Shown: one piece after another, positions 9,001 to 15,464 of the stretch | How positions within the stretch are numbered: position 1 is the first letter of the stretch | Layout: every line of letters begins with the position of its first letter | DNA from: Herpetosiphon llansteffanensis | Lineage (GTDB): Bacteria; Chloroflexota; Chloroflexia; Chloroflexales; Herpetosiphonaceae | DNA: 64,000 nt | Assembly (NCBI RefSeq): GCF_003205875.1 | Contig: NZ_PUBZ01000081.1 | Coordinates: 124,001 to 188,000 of the forward strand | Direction: 5' to 3' | Notes under the pieces: generated by a model | Told to the model about the DNA's origin: nothing | Database searches by the model: none | The model's input: only the letters and a program-made list of their open reading frames with translations | Program-made: the position numbers and the translations under genes

Positions 9001-10345
9001 GACAAAAGTCATGCCTGATAAATCTCGGTGGTATTTTGGGCAGGCTCTGGTTCAGTCGTATATGGTTCAACATAAACTTGATCAAGTATTCAGTATCACA
9101 ACCCTTATTGATAATGCTCATTGGCGGCGCATGATTATTAAAGAGCTTAGCGATTGTTATCTTCTTAGCGGTGATGTTGTTCAAGCGTATGCCATGCTGC
9201 AGTTGGTTAAAACCCAAGATGATATGTATGTGCGATATTTATCTGCGATTGCGATCAAAGCATTGGAACTGCGCTTAACAGATCTTGCTGTTCAATACTG
9301 TGCCGAGGCGATGGCGGCATGTTCGTTTTGTTCCTCTGAATATAAGCGCCTTGAGTTCTACAAACGCCTTGCAATTGGTCAGATTAAGTATGGCAGCAAT
9401 GACGTATTGGCAGATTTATTGACAATTATTCGGACAACAACAATCGACTCGGATTCAATCTATGACTCTATTGAACTGTTATGTGAGATTGCTACGGCCT
9501 ATGCAGAACATGGCCACTATAGCCAGTTTATTGATTGGTTGAACTATACTCATCAACAATCAAAAGCAATTAAGAATGTGCGCCATGCAATGCTTGCATA
9601 TGAAAAAATTGCCAAAATCTATCTTGCTTATGCACATGATTCAGCAATTAAATTGTTTTTTATTGATATGGAACAGCAGGCTCAAGTGAGTATAGAGCAA
9701 AATGATGCTGCTTTTGGGTTAAACACATTGACCAAGGTTTATACTGACTATGCAGTCCGCGGCCATCCTGAGTTTTTTGCTAAGGCCTATCAAACTGCAA
9801 ACCGTATCTCTGATTCTAGGAATCGGGGTTATGCGCTTAAGAGCCTTGCTTATGGCTATGCCCAGGTTGATGATCGGGCGCAAATTCAGGCATTGGTGAG
9901 TGAAATAAACCAGCTTGATATTGATGATATGGATTTTTTAATGATAAGCGAGTTGTATGCCAACCGCGGCGAGGTAGAGTTTAGCTTAACACTCTTGGAA
10001 AATGATTGGCCATCATTAAGCAAAGATGAAATTTTTGCCTATTTGATTCCAAAATTGCTTCTATCCAACAAGGTAAACGCTGCTTATGAATTAGTGCTTG
10101 GCTTTTTTGATCCACAAGAACAATCTAAAGCCTTACACAAAATTATTACTTATTATGCTGAACTCCAGAAATTACCTGAAATTATCAAAATTGTGCAGAC
10201 AACATTTCAGACCTGTCGCCATAGCCATGATCTATGGAAACTGACCACTATCATCACACCCTTGATTTCCCTTTACCCATGGCTTGGAACGGCCTTGCTC
10301 GATGAGGTTCCATGGGTTGAGCAACAACTTGAGCGCTATGGTTGA
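6008..10345 (+). CDS. Giant STAND-type ATPase with long helical-repeat (TPR-like) C-terminus
   Basis: A 1445-residue protein. A P-loop NTPase of STAND/NACHT type begins almost at once: Walker A GGAGEGKS (56-63), Walker B TIYLDGLD (141-148), and a sensor-like strand VIVLGSRPD (172-180). From about residue 370 to the end the chain is built of degenerate 30-40-residue helical hairpins with TPR character (for example YAVIVAWYCKHKAFNHAQSI and IATAYAEHGHYSQFIDWL). STAND proteins use the repeat tail to sense a ligand and the NTPase to switch oligomer state. Only about 50 residues precede the P-loop, so no effector domain is fused at the N-terminus. SD AAGGAGAG precedes the ATG. The DNA is GC-rich up to about 7.7 kb and clearly AT-richer after it. 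Function (signalling, regulation or defence) is unknown. Confidence 0.85.
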   Translation: MATNEHELRAAARHRESERLLQLRLEGFVGRVAEQAAIHACIAQLRPTGGYLLVTGGAGEGKSSLIAQLVVTAGVETTPHHFIALTPGRNYQLDVLRSVLAQLMLKHSRTSGYFPTDSYPALRLEFMQLVQDLATRGIEETIYLDGLDQLQPELDGSRDVSFLPLQLPAGIVIVLGSRPDEATERLARGHGLRYAVPPLSIDDAITRWQQVQPSLDLELLAQLADSLKGNALLIELAATAMRALPEVELLPMLAASSADATNLFRLSLARIQTTAPSTWQPITRPSLAVLLVSQEPLPPAVLAAILEQPVAALAESIALLVDWVSAAADQRLALRHLLFHDYLQQHELSNSELQTWHSHMADWCSAELETIWQESSDPLEQARRWYGRHHYLTHLAHAERWADLWDVVDAGAYGAQKIRFEPSTRLYGLDLDRARASVIAAGQSVEAQLELLPRLWRYSLLRTSLTSHADQWHDDHFVVLAVVGRVSEALAQIEICSDPARQVYLWSRVVAYAEPQRRLAILQRMEQTARSIPDAREREYALYRLALVYAESGMSTLANQIALALTEYRDYSLIGLTKIAIQQGNLRQAVTYLSQVIIVNPIEHAHEEYLDCLLMLIEVLIGVDELEHVPHLLSSAVAYARPLEWEHALGEIATLYWRLGHFEQAHALLNEVQAMLIDQTTFGLNYGLSILVKAYAAQDGLATVEALSVTNQSRLVVHALVLAYCDHNDLEKAVARAAMMDNSSDRDKAYAVIVAWYCKHKAFNHAQSIIERMSAKALQVESCCLLATSYGQDQQFETMHSMLDQATKRIAALNDQSDASGLLLKIAVVYADHAWHEAAQNSLMAAITEASNIDYRDDKAEGFKQIAEVLVKYNYAACYEPLLQAAFVREIAQESYQVRARIAQAYAMQADFKTALELITFILPSDVLIDALHELAMLAIEKRDLDHAQLVLVAAQERLATSSNVDRYGWMFCWLADSSWRLGLADLAQTLLHNAQELTKVMPDKSRWYFGQALVQSYMVQHKLDQVFSITTLIDNAHWRRMIIKELSDCYLLSGDVVQAYAMLQLVKTQDDMYVRYLSAIAIKALELRLTDLAVQYCAEAMAACSFCSSEYKRLEFYKRLAIGQIKYGSNDVLADLLTIIRTTTIDSDSIYDSIELLCEIATAYAEHGHYSQFIDWLNYTHQQSKAIKNVRHAMLAYEKIAKIYLAYAHDSAIKLFFIDMEQQAQVSIEQNDAAFGLNTLTKVYTDYAVRGHPEFFAKAYQTANRISDSRNRGYALKSLAYGYAQVDDRAQIQALVSEINQLDIDDMDFLMISELYANRGEVEFSLTLLENDWPSLSKDEIFAYLIPKLLLSNKVNAAYELVLGFFDPQEQSKALHKIITYYAELQKLPEIIKIVQTTFQTCRHSHDLWKLTTIITPLISLYPWLGTALLDEVPWVEQQLERYG

Positions 10346-10376
10346 AGCTACACCCAGATAATTGCTCTCTCCTTCA

Positions 10377-10877
10377 TTATGGCGTTGGCGTGCCTTCCAA
10401 TAATGGTGTGATTGTGACAACCTGGCCCTGTTGACATTGCAGGTCTGGTCGAAAATGGATGGTATTTAACTCCTGTTGAATACAGGGGCTAAGGGTACAG
10501 AATTGCTTCCGTGTATCTTGATACGTGTTGCGCTCAAATGAGCGTTCATTCGGGTTCCACGGTTGCCTATCATTGCCACGGAGTGCGTCAGGATATTGCT
10601 CGCGATAATTATCCGTTAAATATATGCGGTAGAGATAGAACTGATCGCGGCTAATTCGGCCTTCGGCAAAGGCTTGCCGCAATATATCCATTGAATACAT
10701 GGTTGTTTGAATGGCGCGTTGGGTTGCAATGGGCACGGGCACAATCGCATTGCCATACACATCGGTTGTGGTTGGCCGCGCCCGCCATGATTCCGGCAGC
10801 ATGGCCGCGATGACGAGGCCGCCGAGCAGCACCCCAAGACCCGCGAGTAACCAACGCATGCGCTTGCTTTGACCCAT
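10377..10877 (-). CDS. Single-TM protein, paralogue A of a tandem pair, unknown function
   Basis: A 166-residue protein with one N-terminal membrane segment (RWLLAGLGVLLGGLVIAAML, about residues 9-28) and an extracytoplasmic domain. Conserved blocks shared with its neighbour are ARPTTTDV, GRISRDQFYLYR, TRKQFCTLSPCIQQELNT and CQQGQVVTITPLLEG; three Cys in these blocks could form disulfides. The start at 10877 is set by AAAGGAAG 6 nt upstream; a longer frame would run back through the SD. It is second in an operon 19 bp after paralogue B. It converges on the STAND ATPase gene with only 31 bp between. Not a family I recognise. Confidence 0.8.
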   Translation of the reverse strand: MGQSKRMRWLLAGLGVLLGGLVIAAMLPESWRARPTTTDVYGNAIVPVPIATQRAIQTTMYSMDILRQAFAEGRISRDQFYLYRIYLTDNYREQYPDALRGNDRQPWNPNERSFERNTYQDTRKQFCTLSPCIQQELNTIHFRPDLQCQQGQVVTITPLLEGTPTP

Positions 10878-10896
10878 CAACGGCTTCCTTTCTGAC

Positions 10897-11394
10897 TTAT
10901 GGCGTTGGCGTGCCTTCCAGTAACGGTGTGATCGTGACAACTTGGCCCTGCTGACAGTGCAGCTTTGATCGAAAATGGAGGGTATTTAACTCCTGTTGAA
11001 TACATGGGCTAAGGGTACAGAATTGCTTCCGTGTATCTAGAACATTATCACGAGGAAATGTCCGATCACGCGGGTCCCACTTATCAAAAAGATTTCCACT
11101 GAGCGTGTCAGGATACTTCTCGCGATTATTCGTTAAGTACATGCGGTAGAGATAGAACTGATCGCGGCTAATCCGGCCTTCGACAAAGGCTTGCCGCAAT
11201 ATGTCTGCCGAATACATGGTTGTTTGCATGGCGCGTTGGGTTGCTAGCGGCACTGGCACAATCGCATTGCCACACACATCGGTTGTGGTTGGCCGCGCGA
11301 ACCATGTTTCGGGCAGGATGGCAACGATGACGATGCCGCTGAGCAGCAATCCAAGGCCAGCAAGCAACCAGCGCAGATGTTTGGTTTTGCCCAT
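10897..11394 (-). CDS. Single-TM protein, paralogue B of a tandem pair, unknown function
   Basis: A 165-residue paralogue of the downstream gene, identical at roughly 70% or more of positions by eye. It has the same N-terminal membrane segment (RWLLAGLGLLLSGIVIVAIL), the same extracytoplasmic blocks and the same LEGTPTP C-terminus. The most diverged part is the middle (GNLFDKWDPRDRTFPRDN). The 5' leader and SD (GAAAGGAAGCC) are also nearly the same in both, so the duplication took in the ribosome binding site. Start at 11394 by that SD. First gene of the two-gene unit. Function unknown. Confidence 0.8.
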   Translation of the reverse strand: MGKTKHLRWLLAGLGLLLSGIVIVAILPETWFARPTTTDVCGNAIVPVPLATQRAMQTTMYSADILRQAFVEGRISRDQFYLYRMYLTNNREKYPDTLSGNLFDKWDPRDRTFPRDNVLDTRKQFCTLSPCIQQELNTLHFRSKLHCQQGQVVTITPLLEGTPTP

Positions 11395-11732
11395 CAGCGG
11401 CTTCCTTTCTGCTATTGCAGCCCAACAGCATTGCCAATACGGGCACAAATGCATGCTATGAACTGTTGCGCATCTGCCCACACCATGCTGCATAATTAAC
11501 CCAAACCCGTTTATGGGTGGATTAACCATGAGTTGTGATGATTGTTATGAATTTGGCAACATTGATTGAGTTAGTGTATGGGGAAATCCCCTTCTTTCAC
11601 GGTATAGGGTAGTTGATCGCTTGGGATTTGTCAATCAGTTTTAATTGTATGTTTTGGTATAGATTTGGTTGTGTTTAAGTGCTGCCGAGATCTAATCAGC
11701 CAGCAGCTAAGCACAAGTAGCAAAGGAGCAGT
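11395..11732. other. Intergenic region, divergent promoters expected
   Basis: 338 bp between the divergent paralogue pair and the 225-residue protein. It contains a short palindrome GGGGAAATCCCC (about 11581-11592) and AT-rich tracts near 11630-11680. No coding frame with an SD and no RNA gene was recognised. Confidence 0.6.
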
Positions 11733-12410
11733 ATGCAGCCTCCGTATTATCTCCGTCGTCCGAGTTTGCCAACCGAGGCTCGTCAAATTGCCGAATTCGA
11801 GGCAATCTGGGCCGCAATCGAAGCATCACCCACGCTGATCGACCTAACAGCATTGGTTGATTCGCCACGCTGGCAATTTTTGGCCTATCTTGCAGAACAC
11901 AAGCCGGTGCTGTTTCATGGCTCTGGCAACCCAAATTTAGCCACACTTGTGCCTCGCCAAGCAAGCGATATTGTCGAATTTGGCAATCAGTTGGCAGTGT
12001 ATGCGGCCTCTGATGGCATTTGGCCCATTTTTTATGCCATTCTTGAGCGCAGCCAAGCAGAGGTTTCGTTGTTGAATGCTTGTTTTCGTAGCGTTAATCA
12101 AGATGGTAGCTTCGCTGAGCCCCATTATTTCTTCTCAATCGATGATGAGGCGCATCAACGCCAACCATGGCGGGCTGGCACGATTTACATTCTGCCACGC
12201 GCTGGCTTTGTGGCCAAACCAAGCAGTTATAAACGCGGCATGACGTTGCAAATTATGGAATGGGCGAATGTGAACGAGGTTTCACCAATTGCTAAACTCA
12301 CAGTTGAACCCCACGATTTTCCGTTTCTCGATCAGGTGCGCAGCCACAATCTAGCAACCCTCATCGAGCGTGCCACCGTCAATCCCGAGGGCTTTCCATG
12401 GCTTGAATAG
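11733..12410 (+). CDS. Uncharacterised 225-residue protein, possibly ADP-ribosyltransferase-like
   Basis: A soluble protein not assigned to a named family. The block VLFHGSGNPNLATLVPR, followed by FGNQLAVYAASDGIWPIFYA and later AGTIYILPRAGF, has the spacing of ADP-ribosyltransferase-like folds: an HGS motif at the first strand and a YxSD-like motif before a helix. This is only a pattern impression; the third catalytic residue is not clear. A GGAG-type SD (AAAGGAGCAGT) precedes the ATG. It is followed 44 bp later by a monooxygenase gene that seems to have its own -10 box. Function unknown. Confidence 0.75.
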   Translation: MQPPYYLRRPSLPTEARQIAEFEAIWAAIEASPTLIDLTALVDSPRWQFLAYLAEHKPVLFHGSGNPNLATLVPRQASDIVEFGNQLAVYAASDGIWPIFYAILERSQAEVSLLNACFRSVNQDGSFAEPHYFFSIDDEAHQRQPWRAGTIYILPRAGFVAKPSSYKRGMTLQIMEWANVNEVSPIAKLTVEPHDFPFLDQVRSHNLATLIERATVNPEGFPWLE

Positions 12411-12422
12411 CGCAAGGCTTGG

Positions 12423-12428
12423 TATAAT
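12423..12428 (+). promoter_or_regulatory. Perfect -10 box (TATAAT) before the monooxygenase gene
   Basis: TATAAT sits 26 bp before the chosen ATG at 12455. A TTGAAT at 12403-12408 is a possible -35 but the 14-bp spacer is short, so only the -10 is supported. Confidence 0.5.
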
Positions 12429-12454
12429 GGGCTATTGGTTTGATGAGGTTGGCA

Positions 12455-13936
12455 ATGCAAACAATTGATTTTGATGTGTTGATTGTTGGAGCTGGTTTAT
12501 CGGGCATTAGCGCTGCCTATTATTTGCAAACCCGCTGCCCGAATAAACGCTATACTATTTTAGAAGGCCGCTCGGCAATTGGCGGCACATGGGATCTGTT
12601 TCGTTATCCTGGGATTCGCTCGGATTCGGATATGTACACGCTGGGCTACGCTTTTCGGCCATGGCACAGCTCCAAGGCGATTGCCGATGGCGCATCGATT
12701 TTGCAGTATATTCGCGAAACCGCCCAAATCTATGGGATTGATCAGCAGATTCGCTTCGAGCAGATGGTGCGGCGGGTTAGTTGGTCGTCGGAGCAAGCGC
12801 GCTGGACGGTCGAGGTTGAGCGCTTGGCCGAAGGCGATATGGTGCAGTATCGCTGTAATTTTCTCTACATGTGCGGCGGCTACTACGATTATAGCCAAGG
12901 CTACACGCCAGAATGGCCGAGTTTAAGTCAATTCCAAGGGCAGGTGGTGCATCCGCAAGCCTGGCCGCAACAGTTCGATTATCGCGATCAACGGGTGGTT
13001 GTGATTGGCAGTGGCGCAACCGCCATTACCTTGGTGCCAGCAATGGCCAAGCAAGCAGCCCATGTGACGATGCTTCAACGATCACCAAGCTATGTTGTGG
13101 CTCAGCCCGCCCATGATCAAAGCGCTGAGCGCATTCGACGTTGGTTGCCAGCCAAATTGGCCTTTCATGTGATTCGTTGGCGCGCGATTATCCAAAGTAT
13201 CTTCTATTATTTGTTGATGCGTGGTTTGCCGAGCATTGCCAAACGAGCCTTGATCAAGATGGCCCAACAGGAGCTTGGCACGAGCTACGATGCGCAACGG
13301 CACTTTACGCCAAATTATAATCCATGGGATCAACGACTGTGTTTAGCGCCTGATGGCGATTTTTTCAAAGCCTTGAAAGCAGGGCAAGCCAGCGTTGTAA
13401 CCGACCAGATTGAGCATTTCACCTCAACGGGCATTCAGCTTAAATCAGGCCAGCATATAGATGCGGATCTGATTGTGACCGCCACCGGCCTGAATTTGCG
13501 CTTGCTCAGCGGTATTGAAGTGCTGGTTGATGGCCGCAAGGTCGAGTTGGGCACGACCCTGAATTACAAAGGCATGATGCTCAGCGATGTGCCGAATTTA
13601 GCCTTGGCTTTTGGCTATACCAACGCTTCGTGGACGCTCAAATGCGAATTAACCTCGATGTATGTCTGCCGTTTGTTGAATTATATGGATCGCCATGGCT
13701 ATGCTTATTGTGTGCCCAAGAATTTTAACCCAGCCATGGCCACCGAGCCAGCGCTTAATTTTACTTCCAGCTATGTGCAACGGGTGATCAGTCATTTGCC
13801 GCGCCAAGGCCGTAATCGCCCGTGGAAGCTCTATCAAAACTACCTGCTCGATTTGCTCATGTTGCGGCTGGGCACGCTCGATGATGGCAATATGGAGTTT
13901 TTGCGGCCTTGGCCAAACCAACGTCAGGTTGAATAA
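12455..13936 (+). CDS. Flavin-containing / Baeyer-Villiger-type monooxygenase
   Basis: A 493-residue class B flavoprotein monooxygenase using FAD and NADPH to oxygenate ketones or similar substrates. The FAD Rossmann motif is VGAGLSGISAA near the N-terminus; GGTWDLFRYPGIRSDSD is typical of the family. The Baeyer-Villiger fingerprint is present as FQGQVVHPQAWP (F-x-G-x3-H-x3-W-P with Pro after His), and the NADPH motif is VIGSGATA. The ATG at 12455 is chosen because GAGG lies 6 nt upstream; TTG/ATG codons at 12440-12443 lie over the SD. It ends one base before the convergent photolyase stop. Substrate unknown; the sequence resembles the FAD-NAD(P)-binding EthA-like branch. Confidence 0.9.
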   Translation: MQTIDFDVLIVGAGLSGISAAYYLQTRCPNKRYTILEGRSAIGGTWDLFRYPGIRSDSDMYTLGYAFRPWHSSKAIADGASILQYIRETAQIYGIDQQIRFEQMVRRVSWSSEQARWTVEVERLAEGDMVQYRCNFLYMCGGYYDYSQGYTPEWPSLSQFQGQVVHPQAWPQQFDYRDQRVVVIGSGATAITLVPAMAKQAAHVTMLQRSPSYVVAQPAHDQSAERIRRWLPAKLAFHVIRWRAIIQSIFYYLLMRGLPSIAKRALIKMAQQELGTSYDAQRHFTPNYNPWDQRLCLAPDGDFFKALKAGQASVVTDQIEHFTSTGIQLKSGQHIDADLIVTATGLNLRLLSGIEVLVDGRKVELGTTLNYKGMMLSDVPNLALAFGYTNASWTLKCELTSMYVCRLLNYMDRHGYAYCVPKNFNPAMATEPALNFTSSYVQRVISHLPRQGRNRPWKLYQNYLLDLLMLRLGTLDDGNMEFLRPWPNQRQVE

Positions 13937-15403
13937 TTAGACTTCGGCGCTTTGCTGCAAGGCTTCGCGATAGGCGGCGAGTGCTCGTTCGCGCGCAAAA
14001 CCATGATCAACCAGCGGCGCTGGATAATCACGGCCAATCACACAGCCGAGATGTTCTTGCAAGGTTTGCGGCATTGTCCATGGCTCGTGAATGTAGCGAT
14101 CGGGCACTTTGGCTAGCTCAGGCACAAAGCGCCGAATGTAATCGCCGCGCGGGTCGTGCTTTTTGCTCTGGGCAATTGGGTTGAAAATGCGAAAATAGGG
14201 TTGGGCAGATGGCCCGCTTGATCCTGCCGCCCACTGCCAGCCACCATTATTGGCGGTCGGGTCGGCATCGCACAATTGCTGCATAAAATAGCGCTCGCCC
14301 CAACGCCAATCGATCAGCAGATCTTTGACCAAAAACGAGGCGCTGATCATCCGTACTCGATTGTGCATCCACGCCGTTTGGTTGAGCTGGCGCTGGCCTG
14401 CATCGACGATGGGATAGCCAGTTTGGCCCTGTTGCCACGCCGTAAATTCGTCAGGATCGTTGCGCCACTCAATCCGATCGTAGCGCGGATCGAGTGAATG
14501 TTTGAGCATCTGCGGATTGTGATAGATCAATTGGGTGTAATAATCGCGCCATGCCAATTCCTTGATCCAGGTATCGACTCCTTGGCGCTGCTCGGCGGTT
14601 AGTGGCTCGGTCAGCAGATCGACGGCGCGTTGCAGACATTGGCGAATCGAAATGCTGCCCATGCGCAAATCGACCGAAAGCCGCGAGGTGCCAGTTTCGG
14701 CGGGCAGTTCGCGAGAATGGTCATACTTCAACACCGATAAACTGCGCCGCCGATCAAAAAATTGGCTCAACCGTTGGTGGGCAGCTGCTTCGCCAACTGC
14801 TGGCAGCGTTTGCTGCAAATCAAAGCCCAAATCGGCCAAACTCGGAATTGGCAAACTTTCCAGAGTGCTCGCAGGTGCAACCAGTTTGCTTGGGGCTGGC
14901 ACACGTTGCTCGGCCTGTGCGTAAGCCAATTCACTCCAGCGCTTGACATATGATCCAAATACGAGATATGGTTTTTGCTGGCCCTTGGTTTTTAGCCCTT
15001 CAGGCTCGACTAAAACGCTATCGTGGAACGAATGGGCTTGCAGGCCCTCTTGGCGCAGCCAGTGTTTGACCGCAGTATCACGCTTAATTGCATACGGCAG
15101 ATAATCGCGATTCCAATACACGCCGCTCGCTTGAGTTTCGCGCACGAGGCGTTGCAATTCGGCCAGCGGTTGGCCATGACGCACAATCAAGCGGCTGCCC
15201 AATTGGCGCAAATCGTGATCAAGCGCTGTGAGCATGGCAAGCGTTACGCCCGTGAGTGCTGCTCCCACATAGCCATCGTGCAAAATTGCATCATCGAAAA
15301 TGAAAACCGGAATAACCTCGCCAGCGCTTGCCACGACCGCAGCATGCAAGGCGCGATGATCAGCCAAACGTAAATCGCGCCGGAACCAACAAATGACAGG
15401 CAT
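13937..15403 (-). CDS. phrB: Deoxyribodipyrimidine photolyase (class I CPD photolyase)
   Basis: A 488-residue DNA repair flavoenzyme that splits UV-induced cyclobutane pyrimidine dimers with light. The N-terminal antenna domain starts with VICWFRRDLRLADHRAL. The C-terminal FAD domain shows WIKELAWRDYYTQ, TGYPIVDAGQRQL, WMHNRVRM, FLVKDLLIDWRWGERYF and NNGGWQWAAGSSGPSAQPYFR, all hallmarks of photolyases, including Trp residues of the electron-transfer chain. The start at 15403 (MPVICWF) follows GGGAG by 7 nt; an upstream in-frame ATG at 15439 has no SD. A cryptochrome function is possible but the motifs and length fit a repair enzyme. Confidence 0.95.
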   Translation of the reverse strand: MPVICWFRRDLRLADHRALHAAVVASAGEVIPVFIFDDAILHDGYVGAALTGVTLAMLTALDHDLRQLGSRLIVRHGQPLAELQRLVRETQASGVYWNRDYLPYAIKRDTAVKHWLRQEGLQAHSFHDSVLVEPEGLKTKGQQKPYLVFGSYVKRWSELAYAQAEQRVPAPSKLVAPASTLESLPIPSLADLGFDLQQTLPAVGEAAAHQRLSQFFDRRRSLSVLKYDHSRELPAETGTSRLSVDLRMGSISIRQCLQRAVDLLTEPLTAEQRQGVDTWIKELAWRDYYTQLIYHNPQMLKHSLDPRYDRIEWRNDPDEFTAWQQGQTGYPIVDAGQRQLNQTAWMHNRVRMISASFLVKDLLIDWRWGERYFMQQLCDADPTANNGGWQWAAGSSGPSAQPYFRIFNPIAQSKKHDPRGDYIRRFVPELAKVPDRYIHEPWTMPQTLQEHLGCVIGRDYPAPLVDHGFARERALAAYREALQQSAEV

Positions 15404-15464
15404 AAAAAAACTCCCCAACTGTACGTAGAATATACGCACAATTGGGAAGTTGGATGGTTGATGC

